Shown here: in pieces, positions 6,675-11,411 of the stretch
Numbering within the stretch: position 1 is the first letter of the stretch
How the letters are laid out: each line of letters starts with the position of its first letter
Assembly (NCBI GenBank): GCA_019410105.1
Contig: DXTB01000030.1
Coordinates: 1-11,411 of the forward strand
DNA length: 11,411 bases
Source: Clostridiales bacterium
GTDB lineage: Bacteria > Bacillota_A > Clostridia > Oscillospirales > Oscillospiraceae
Reading direction: 5' to 3'
Notes under the pieces: generated by a model
What the model was told of the DNA's origin: nothing
The model's database searches: none
What the model saw: only the letters and a program-made list of their open reading frames with translations
Position numbers and translations under genes: made by a program

Positions 6675-6805
6675 CCGGCTGATTTAACGCGGCGAAATGG
6701 AATTGCGCCGCCTCCCCCTGGGAGAACCCATCAATGACCGGAGCGGGTAAGCGGGGCCTTGCCTCCGCCGTTCCGGGGCCATCAAGGCATTCAAGGAGGT
6801 TTATC
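6675..6805 (+). other. Structured spacer upstream of rpmJ
   Basis: These 131 nt follow the infA remnant and lead to the rpmJ ribosome binding site (AAGGAGGT, 6793-6800). Hairpins visible are 6689-6694 with 6706-6711 (6 bp, 11-nt loop), 6712-6716 with 6720-6724 (5 bp, 3-nt loop), and a bulged helix with CCGGA at about 6736 and GCGG pairing with CCGC and TCCGG near 6772. I see no convincing promoter and no independent gene. A reading frame from ATG 6734 runs in phase into rpmJ but would add a tail that L36 proteins do not have. Confidence 0.5.
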
Positions 6806-6919
6806 ATGAAAGTAAGACCGTCCGTGAAGCCCATGTGCGAGAAGTGCAAGATCATTAAGCGCAAGGGCAAGGTCATGGTTATTTGTGAGAATCCCAAGCA
6901 CAAGCAGAGACAAGGTTAA
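6806..6919 (+). CDS. rpmJ: 50S ribosomal protein L36, zinc-binding form
   Basis: L36 is the smallest large-subunit protein and helps organise 23S rRNA near the A-site side. The product is 37 residues, the standard size of the zinc (C+) form. It has the ribbon ligands C11, C14, C27 and H32 (CEKC, then [13 protein letters not shown]). The start [14 protein letters not shown] is canonical. The ATG at 6806 lies 5 nt after AAGGAGGT. It is separated from infA by an unusually long 327-nt spacer, whereas these two genes are normally close together in Firmicutes. rpsM follows 19 nt downstream with its own AGGAGGT. Confidence 0.98.
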   Translation: MKVRPSVKPMCEKCKIIKRKGKVMVICENPKHKQRQG

Positions 6920-6938
6920 TAGGAGGTGCTGAAACAGT

Positions 6939-7307
6939 ATGGCACGTATTGCTGGCATTGACTTGCCGAAGGATAAGCGGGTAGAGATCGGCCTGACCTA
7001 TATCTACGGCATTGGGCGCACCAGCGCCAACAAGATCCTGGCCGAGGCCGGAATCAACCCCGACACCCGCGTGAAGGATCTGACCGAGGAAGATGAGGCC
7101 AAGCTGCGCGAGATCATCGGCCACAGCTACACTGTGGAGGGCGACCTCCGCCGTGACGTGGCGATGGACATCAAGCGCCTGACCGAGATCGGCTGCTACC
7201 GCGGCATGCGGCACCGCAAGGGCCTGCCCGTCCGCGGTCAGCGCTCCAAGACCAACGCGCGTACCCGCAAGGGCCCCAAGCGCACCGTCGCCAACAAGAA
7301 GAAGTAA
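6939..7307 (+). CDS. rpsM: 30S ribosomal protein S13
   Basis: S13 lies in the 30S head, forms bridges to the 50S subunit and touches P-site tRNA. The 122-residue product begins [21 protein letters not shown] and has the helix-two-turn-helix region near [15 protein letters not shown]. The signature [20 protein letters not shown] is followed by a basic tail ([15 protein letters not shown]). The ATG at 6939 is preceded by AGGAGGT (6921-6927) with a rather long 11-nt spacing; no better start exists. In E. coli S4 represses this operon through a pseudoknot at the rpsM start; the 19-nt rpmJ-rpsM gap here is too short to hold that structure. Confidence 0.98.
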   Translation: MARIAGIDLPKDKRVEIGLTYIYGIGRTSANKILAEAGINPDTRVKDLTEEDEAKLREIIGHSYTVEGDLRRDVAMDIKRLTEIGCYRGMRHRKGLPVRGQRSKTNARTRKGPKRTVANKKK

Positions 7308-7322
7308 GGGAGGGAGAAACAC

Positions 7323-7724
7323 ATGGCTACCGCTACCAAGGGTAAGAAGGTTATCCGCAAGCGCCGCGAGCGCAAGAACGTTGAGAAGGGCCAGGTGCAT
7401 ATCCGTTCCTCCTTCAACAACACCATGGTCACCGTGACCGATATGGGCGGCAACGCCCTGTCCTGGGCCTCCTCCGGCGGCCTGGGCTTCCGCGGTTCCC
7501 GTAAGTCCACCCCCTTCGCCGCGCAGACCGCCGCTGAGACGGCCGCCAAGGCCGCCATGGAGCACGGCCTGAAGACCGTCGAGGTGTACGTGAAGGGCCC
7601 CGGCGCCGGCCGTGAGGCCGCCATCCGCGCCCTGCAGGCCGTGGGCCTGGAGGTCACTCTGATCAAGGACGTGACTCCCATCCCCCACAACGGCTGCCGT
7701 CCGCCGAAGCGCCGCCGCGTGTAA
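7323..7724 (+). CDS. rpsK: 30S ribosomal protein S11
   Basis: S11 is on the 30S platform, near the Shine-Dalgarno/anti-Shine-Dalgarno helix and the E site. The 133-residue product has a basic N-terminal extension ([18 protein letters not shown]). The core follows: [40 protein letters not shown], the signature [20 protein letters not shown], and the C-terminal [18 protein letters not shown]. The length and motifs are normal. The ATG at 7323 follows AAGGGAGGGAG just past the rpsM stop. rpsD starts 18 nt after the stop. Confidence 0.98.
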   Translation: MATATKGKKVIRKRRERKNVEKGQVHIRSSFNNTMVTVTDMGGNALSWASSGGLGFRGSRKSTPFAAQTAAETAAKAAMEHGLKTVEVYVKGPGAGREAAIRALQAVGLEVTLIKDVTPIPHNGCRPPKRRRV

Positions 7725-7742
7725 GAGAAGGAGGAAGAACAA

Positions 7743-8345
7743 ATGGCAAAGAATATGCAGCCTATCGCCAAGCGCTGCCGTGCGCTGGGCATTTCTCCTG
7801 CCGCCATGGGCTATGCCAAGAAGGAGAGCAACCGCAATCCCGGCGGCCAGATGAGAAAGAAGAAGAGCGAGTATGCCCTCCAGTTGACCGAGAAGCAGAA
7901 GGTCAAGTTCGTCTACGGCATCATGGAGAAGCAGTTCCGGATGTACTATGAGAAGGCCGCCCGTATGCCCGGCAAGACCGGTGAGAATCTGCTGACCTTC
8001 GTGGAGCGCCGTCTGGACAACGTGGTGTACCGTCTGGGCTTCGCCATGACCCGCCGTGAGGCCCGTCAGCTGGTGGGCCACGGCCACTTCACCGTCAACG
8101 GCCAGCGGGTGGATATCCCCTCCTACCTGGTCAAGGCGGGCGACATGATTGAGGTCAAGGAGTCCAGCCGCTCCTCCGCCAAGTTCAAGCGCCTGACCGG
8201 TGAGGACGCCCCCACTGTTCTGGTGCCCAAGTGGCTGGAGCGGGACAAGAACGCGCTGAAGGGCACCGTGGTGCAGATGCCCGCCCGCGAGGACATCGAT
8301 CTGCCCGTCGAGGAGCACCTGATCGTCGAGCTGTACTCCAAGTAA
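7743..8345 (+). CDS. rpsD: 30S ribosomal protein S4, zinc-free form
   Basis: S4 nucleates 30S body assembly by binding the five-way junction of 16S rRNA, and in several bacteria it represses its own mRNA. The 200-residue product lacks the N-terminal four-cysteine zinc cluster (only C12 is present), so it is the C- form. The S4 RNA-binding domain lies at about residues 88-150 and contains [20 protein letters not shown] and [18 protein letters not shown]; the C terminus is HLIVELYSK. The N terminus, [20 protein letters not shown], is typical of this clostridial group. Placement between rpsK and rpoA differs from Bacillus, where rpsD is elsewhere, and agrees with a Clostridia origin. The ATG at 7743 follows GAAGGAGGA. 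Confidence 0.97.
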   Translation: MAKNMQPIAKRCRALGISPAAMGYAKKESNRNPGGQMRKKKSEYALQLTEKQKVKFVYGIMEKQFRMYYEKAARMPGKTGENLLTFVERRLDNVVYRLGFAMTRREARQLVGHGHFTVNGQRVDIPSYLVKAGDMIEVKESSRSSAKFKRLTGEDAPTVLVPKWLERDKNALKGTVVQMPAREDIDLPVEEHLIVELYSK

Positions 8346-8382
8346 CACTGCTTGTACCCTCGATTATTGGTGAGCTGTATAG

Positions 8383-8407
8383 GGCTGCGGGCCTTGTGCC
8401 CGCAGCC
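8383..8407 (+). promoter_or_regulatory. Strong hairpin in the rpsD-rpoA spacer
   Basis: A perfect 10-bp GC-rich stem (8383-8392 with 8398-8407) with a 5-nt loop (CTTGT) ends just before the rpoA ribosome binding site AAAAGGAGGG (8411-8420). It is followed by GCGAAAA and not by a T-run, so it is not a standard intrinsic terminator. It may act as an RNA stability or processing barrier or affect rpoA translation. The rest of the 81-nt spacer (8346-8426) holds only a weak -35/-10-like pair (TTGTAC, TATAGG) that I do not call. Confidence 0.6.
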
Positions 8408-8426
8408 GCGAAAAGGAGGGTAACAC

Positions 8427-9374
8427 ATGGTAGAAATCGAGAAGCCCCGCATTGAATGTGTGGAGAACCCCGGCGACGGTTCCTACGGCAAGTATGTGGT
8501 GGAGCCCCTGGAGCGCGGTTACGGCACCACGTTGGGTAATTCCCTGCGCCGCATCCTGCTCTCGTCCCTGCCCGGTACGGCGGTCACGTCCATCAAGATC
8601 GCAGGCGTGCAGCATGAGTTCTCCACCATCCCCGGCGTAAAGGAGGACGTGACCGAGATCGTCCTCAATGTAAAGAGCATCATCGCAAAGCTCCACTCCG
8701 AGGGCGTAAAGACGGTCTATATTGAGGCCAGCGGCGAGTGCGAGGTCACCGCCGGCGACATCAAGGCCGACGGCGAGGTGGAGGTGCTCAACCCGGAGCT
8801 GCACATCGCCACCCTGGGTCCCGACGCCAGCCTCAACATGGAGCTGACCCTGTCCCACGGCCGCGGCTATGTGCCTGCCGACCGGAACAAGCCGGCCCAG
8901 ACCATCATCGGCCTGATCCCGGTGGACTCCATCTATACCCCGGTGCGCAAGGTCAACTACACGGTGGAGAACACCCGTGTAGGCGACGCCACCGACTACG
9001 ACAAGCTGACCCTGGAGGTGTGGACCGACGGGACCATCACCGCCCGGGACGCGGTCAGCCTGGGCGCCCGCATCCTCTGTGATCACTTCGTCCTCTTCAC
9101 CGATCTCTCTGAGACCATGGGCTCCAAGTCCACGGTGGTGGAGAAGGCGGAGACCCAGCGGGACAAGGTGCTGGAGCTGACCATCGAGGAGCTGGATCTG
9201 TCTGTCCGCTCCTTCAACTGCCTCAAGCGGGCCAACATCAACACCGTCGAGGACTTGATCTCCAAGACCGAGGACGAGATGATGAAGGTGCGCAACCTGG
9301 GCCGCAAGAGCCTGGAAGAGGTCATCAACAAGCTGGCCATGATGGGCCTGCACCTGGCCGACGAGGAAAACTGA
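8427..9374 (+). CDS. rpoA: RNA polymerase alpha subunit
   Basis: The alpha subunit dimerises to start RNA polymerase assembly, and its C-terminal domain reads UP elements and activators. The 315-residue product is full length. The N-terminal domain (about 1-230) has the dimerisation block [20 protein letters not shown] and the later [10 protein letters not shown] and [16 protein letters not shown] linker with [15 protein letters not shown] joins it to the C-terminal domain. DNA-contact residues there match the E. coli ones: R261, N264, C265 and K267 (VRSFNCLK) and G292, K294 and S295 (NLGRKSLEE). The ATG at 8427 follows AAAAGGAGGG with a 6-nt spacing. The gene lies in its normal alpha-operon position, but unusually it is flanked on both sides by structured spacers. 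Confidence 0.98.
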   Translation: MVEIEKPRIECVENPGDGSYGKYVVEPLERGYGTTLGNSLRRILLSSLPGTAVTSIKIAGVQHEFSTIPGVKEDVTEIVLNVKSIIAKLHSEGVKTVYIEASGECEVTAGDIKADGEVEVLNPELHIATLGPDASLNMELTLSHGRGYVPADRNKPAQTIIGLIPVDSIYTPVRKVNYTVENTRVGDATDYDKLTLEVWTDGTITARDAVSLGARILCDHFVLFTDLSETMGSKSTVVEKAETQRDKVLELTIEELDLSVRSFNCLKRANINTVEDLISKTEDEMMKVRNLGRKSLEEVINKLAMMGLHLADEEN

Positions 9375-9509
9375 CGGCCGGAGGAAAGGGCGGCCCGGGG
9401 GCACGTAACGTCCCCTCCCGGGTCCGGCCGGCTCCCACGGAGCGCCCTTTCGGGGGAATCTCCCCACGGACGAATTTAAGAGTAGGAGTTCGCCTTGGCG
9501 AACATCCGT
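9375..9509 (+). promoter_or_regulatory. Structured 150-nt leader between rpoA and rplQ with competing helices
   Basis: The spacer 9375-9524 begins right after the rpoA TGA. It can form helix A (9375-9382 with 9423-9430, 8 bp) enclosing a CCCGGG/CCCGGG helix (9394-9399 with 9417-9422). Helix B (9384-9392 with 9443-9451, 9 bp) crosses helix A, so the two form either a pseudoknot or alternative states. Smaller hairpins are 9431-9435 with 9439-9443 (which overlaps the last base of B), 9453-9457 with 9461-9465, and 9488-9493 with 9498-9503 (CTTG loop) closed by 9466-9470 with 9505-9509. The rplQ ribosome binding site, TTAGGAGTGG, follows at once. No T-run follows any stem. It looks like an RNA regulatory leader for L17, but the class is not recognised. 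Confidence 0.45.
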
Positions 9510-9524
9510 TAGGAGTGGAATCTC

Positions 9525-9866
9525 ATGTCTCACAACCGTAAGCTGGGCAAGCCCACGGATCAGCGCATCGCGATGCTGCGCGCCATGACCACCTATCTGC
9601 TGGAGAACGGCCAGATCAAGACCACCGTCTCCCGCGCCAAGGAAGTGGCTCCCATGGCCGAGAAGATGATCACCCTGGCCAAGAACGCCAATCTGGCCAA
9701 CTACCGCAAGGCCCTGTCCTACCTGACCAAGGAGGATGTGGCCAAGAAGCTGTTTGACGAGATCGGCCCCAAGTACGCCACCCGCAACGGCGGCTACACC
9801 CGCGTCGTGAAGATCGGGCCCCGCCGCGGCGACTGCGCCGAGATGGCCATCGTCCAGCTGGTGTAA
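9525..9866 (+). CDS. rplQ: 50S ribosomal protein L17
   Basis: L17 lies near the polypeptide exit tunnel of the 50S subunit. The 113-residue product is the usual Gram-positive length. It starts MSHNRKLGKPTDQRIAMLRA, continues with LLENGQIKTTVSRAKEVAPMAEKMITLAK, and ends with the conserved GGYTRVVKIGPRRGDCAEMA. The ATG at 9525 is preceded by TAGGAGTGG, weaker than the AGGAGG sites of its neighbours, and by a 150-nt structured spacer. This is the last gene of the operon; a strong terminator begins 20 nt after the stop. Confidence 0.98.
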   Translation: MSHNRKLGKPTDQRIAMLRAMTTYLLENGQIKTTVSRAKEVAPMAEKMITLAKNANLANYRKALSYLTKEDVAKKLFDEIGPKYATRNGGYTRVVKIGPRRGDCAEMAIVQLV

Positions 9867-9885
9867 TCACCCGTAAAAGAGCATC

Positions 9886-9921
9886 AAAAACGCGCCCAGC
9901 CGCAGGCTGGGCGCGTTTTTT
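9886..9921 (+). terminator. Intrinsic terminator ending the ribosomal operon
   Basis: A perfect 11-bp stem, CGCGCCCAGCC (9891-9901) with GGCTGGGCGCG (9905-9915), has a GCA loop and is followed by six T residues (9916-9921). Five A residues (9886-9890) precede it and can pair with the T-run, so it could also stop transcription arriving from the right. It lies 20 nt after rplQ. Confidence 0.95.
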
Positions 9922-9960
9922 CGCTTATGGGGGGCGGGACAGGAAAAGTCAACCTTCCCC

Positions 9961-9989
9961 TTGCATTTTGCAGGAAGCTGTGCTATACT
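9961..9989 (+). promoter_or_regulatory. Sigma-A-type promoter for the CNNM/CorC-like gene
   Basis: A TTGCAT -35 element (9961-9966) and a TATACT -10 element (9984-9989) are separated by exactly 17 nt. Transcription would start near 9996, downstream of the operon terminator. That gives an untranslated leader of about 160 nt before the ATG at 10157. Confidence 0.75.
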
Positions 9990-9995
9990 ACACAC

Positions 9996-10156
9996 CAATA
10001 AACCAAAAAGGAGACGGTGAGCCCTCGTGGACGAACCTCCGCCTAGTTGCAAGTACATAATGGAATCGGTCAGGGACAGCCTTACCCGCGGGGGATAGGG
10101 TTGTCCCTTTGCGCGTTGATTTCAAAACTGAAAGAGTTGGAGTTGAATATTTTCTT
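9996..10156 (+). promoter_or_regulatory. Long structured 5' leader of the CNNM/CorC-like gene
   Basis: The leader begins near 9996 and has two clear structures. The first is 10010-10040: GGA, GGT and TCG pair with the continuous strand CGAACCTCC, with GAC and GAGCCC bulged out. It would bury an AAGGAG site (10008-10013). The second is a long imperfect hairpin of about 15 bp, 10073-10087 with 10092-10107, whose arms are GGGACAGCCTTACCC and a near-complement. It is followed by only three T residues, so at most it is a weak terminator. The main start codon (ATG 10157) has only a poor, distant GGAG at 10139. Such a leader suggests riboswitch- or leader-peptide-type control. I cannot match it to a known riboswitch class. 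Confidence 0.5.
10027..10098 (+). CDS. Possible 23-residue leader peptide with Asp-Glu-Pro-Pro-Pro start
   Basis: A GTG at 10027 opens 23 codons that end in TAG at 10096-10098. The product begins V-D-E-P-P-P-S and ends RDSLTRGG. The frame runs through the left arm of the strong hairpin at 10073-10107, and its stop lies in the right arm, so a ribosome reading it would melt that hairpin. The nearest ribosome binding site, AAGGAG (10008-10013), is 13 nt upstream, which is long. An overlapping nine-codon frame from GTG 10017 (ending in TAG at 10044-10046) is closer but has only 3 nt of spacing. Neither is proven. The acidic-proline start recalls MgtL-type leaders that make ribosomes drop off at low magnesium. 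Confidence 0.25.
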   Translation: MDEPPPSCKYIMESVRDSLTRGG

Positions 10157-11411
10157 ATGTTGGACAGTGCCAGTATCGCCATGATCGTGGGTCTTGTGTT
10201 CTGTGTTATCATGTCAGGCTATTTCTCTGCCACGGAGACCGCCTTTACCTCCCTGAACCGGGTGCGGCTCAAGAGCTGGGCAGACGGAGGCGACCAGCGG
10301 GCGGCCCGTACCCTGGCTCTGGCGGAGGACTACGACAAGCTGCTCTCCACCCTGCTTATCGGCAATAACATCGTCAACAACGTGGCCACCACCATCGGCG
10401 CGGTACTCTTTATCCACCTGATTGATGAGGTGACTGGACCTACCGTGTCCGCCATTGTGCTGACCGTGGTGATCCTGATCTTCGGCGAGGTCTCCCCCAA
10501 GAGCCTGGCCAAGGAGTCCCCCGAGCGGTTTGCCATGTTTGCCACCCCGCTGCTGGGGGTGCTCCGTACGGTCCTTACCCCGCTGAACTTCCTGTTTACC
10601 CAGTGGAAGCGGCTGCTGTCCAAGGTGTTCCGCAAATCGGCGGACGGCGGCATTACCGAGGAGGAGCTGGTCACTCTGGTGGACCAGGCGGAGAGCGAGG
10701 GCGGCCTGGACCAGCATGAGAGCCGCCTTATCCGGGCGGCCATCGAGTTCCACGACCTGGAGGTGGAGGAGATCCTCACCCCCAGGGTGGACATCGTGGC
10801 GGTGGAGGACACCGACTCCATGGAGGAGATCGCCAAGATCTTCGCTGAGAACGGGTATTCCCGCCTGCCGGTGTACCACGAGGACATCGACAACATCATC
10901 GGCGTCATCCATGAGAAGGATTTCCACGCGGCCCGCTACCGCGGCCTGACCAGCGTGAAGGAGATGCTGGGCCCCATGCTCTATACCACCGGCAACACCA
11001 AGATCTCCGAGCTGCTGCGCATCCTCCAGCGGGAGAAAGCCCACATGGTCATTGTGGTGGACGAGTACGGCGGCACCGAGGGCCTGGTCACCCTGGAGGA
11101 TATCGTGGAGGAGCTGGTGGGCGAGATCTGGGACGAGCACGACGAGGTCATCGAGGAGTTCAAGAAGCAGGAGGACGACAGCTACCTCATCTCCTGCTCC
11201 GCCGATCTGACCGACCTCTTTGACCTGTTCAAGATAAAGGGGGAGTGCGACTCCAACACCATCTCCGGCTGGGTGATGGAGCAGATCGGCCGTGTGCCTG
11301 AGGAGGGCGACCGCTTCGTCTCCGACGGCCTGGACGTGACGGTGACCAAGGTGGACCACCGCCGGGTGCTGGAGATCCGGGTGGAGGTGCTCCCGGAGGA
11401 GACGGACAACA
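10157..11411 (+). CDS. CNNM/CorC (HlyC)-family membrane protein with CBS pair, 3' end outside window
   Basis: Members of this family are inner-membrane proteins linked to magnesium (and cobalt) transport; older annotations call them hemolysins. From ATG 10157 there are 418 residues with no stop before the window ends. The DUF21/CNNM transmembrane domain (about 1-155) carries [11 protein letters not shown] (20-30), LIGNNIVNN (67-75) and FGEVSPKS (109-116), polar motifs of the ion site. A CBS pair follows (about 206-265 and 270-330) with [17 protein letters not shown] and the signature [20 protein letters not shown] (300-319). The CorC_HlyC domain (about 340-415) ends in [11 protein letters not shown], so only a few residues are probably missing. 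It has its own promoter and a long leader. Whether it exports or imports Mg2+ cannot be read from the sequence. Confidence 0.93.
   Translation, partial: MLDSASIAMIVGLVFCVIMSGYFSATETAFTSLNRVRLKSWADGGDQRAARTLALAEDYDKLLSTLLIGNNIVNNVATTIGAVLFIHLIDEVTGPTVSAIVLTVVILIFGEVSPKSLAKESPERFAMFATPLLGVLRTVLTPLNFLFTQWKRLLSKVFRKSADGGITEEELVTLVDQAESEGGLDQHESRLIRAAIEFHDLEVEEILTPRVDIVAVEDTDSMEEIAKIFAENGYSRLPVYHEDIDNIIGVIHEKDFHAARYRGLTSVKEMLGPMLYTTGNTKISELLRILQREKAHMVIVVDEYGGTEGLVTLEDIVEELVGEIWDEHDEVIEEFKKQEDDSYLISCSADLTDLFDLFKIKGECDSNTISGWVMEQIGRVPEEGDRFVSDGLDVTVTKVDHRRVLEIRVEVLPEETDN

Noticed and set aside
6734..6919. N-terminally extended L36 starting at ATG 6734
   Set aside because: L36 is 37 residues, the ATG at 6806 has an excellent AAGGAGGT site, and the extra residues are not seen in the family.
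6879..8348. A 489-codon minus-strand frame opposite rpsM, rpsK and rpsD
   Set aside because: It has the same GC-driven antisense shadow composition, no recognisable domain, and three real genes on the other strand.
8352..8383. Promoter-like TTGTAC and TATAGG before rpoA
   Set aside because: Matches to consensus are poor and the spacing for the better -10 is 20 nt; it is not supported from sequence alone.
10073..10110. Intrinsic terminator (attenuator) in the CNNM/CorC leader
   Set aside because: The stem is strong but only three T residues follow before GCGCG, so it is kept as a hairpin and not called as a terminator.
10005..10110. M-box magnesium riboswitch
   Set aside because: Only short fragments resemble the consensus; the order and pairing of the remaining conserved elements could not be found by eye.

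Overview
The window is a long run of co-directional (+ strand) translation genes: the spc operon from the 3' end of rplE, joined to the alpha operon, followed by the first part of a separate transcription unit for a CNNM/CorC-type membrane protein. The order (rplE)-rpsN-rpsH-rplF-rplR-rpsE-rpmD-rplO-secY-adk-map-KOW gene-infA-rpmJ-rpsM-rpsK-rpsD-rpoA-rplQ, a zinc-ribbon S14, a zinc-lid adenylate kinase, rpsD placed between rpsK and rpoA, strong AGGAGG ribosome binding sites and high GC all point to a GC-rich Clostridia. An Oscillospiraceae relative of Flavonifractor or Intestinimonas is my best guess, made from memory and not from a search.

Layout. 1-4566 holds the spc ribosomal proteins and the SecY translocon channel, mostly with short spacers. 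4578-6478 holds adk, map, a small KOW-type RNA-binding gene and infA, which uses a TTG start. 6479-6805 is an unusually long spacer. It carries a decayed second copy of the infA 3' end and a dense series of GC-rich hairpins. 6806-9866 holds rpmJ, rpsM, rpsK, rpsD, rpoA and rplQ. A strong intrinsic terminator at 9886-9921 ends the operon. A promoter at 9961-9989 then starts a leader of about 160 nt and the CNNM/CorC-like gene, which runs off the right edge.

The genes build the two ribosomal subunits, start translation (IF1), process nascent N termini (methionine aminopeptidase), export protein (SecY), balance adenylates (Adk) and supply the RNA polymerase alpha subunit. All the genes are ordinary. 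What stands out lies between them. Four spacers in an otherwise tight operon are long and structured: before rpsH, rpmJ, rpoA and rplQ. The one before rpsH can fold into a helix whose core resembles the S8-binding site of 16S rRNA helix 21, directly upstream of the S8 gene. The CNNM/CorC leader holds a possible 23-codon upstream reading frame beginning V-D-E-P-P-P next to a strong hairpin, which suggests leader-based control. I see no phage, CRISPR or insertion sequence, and no novel multi-gene system.
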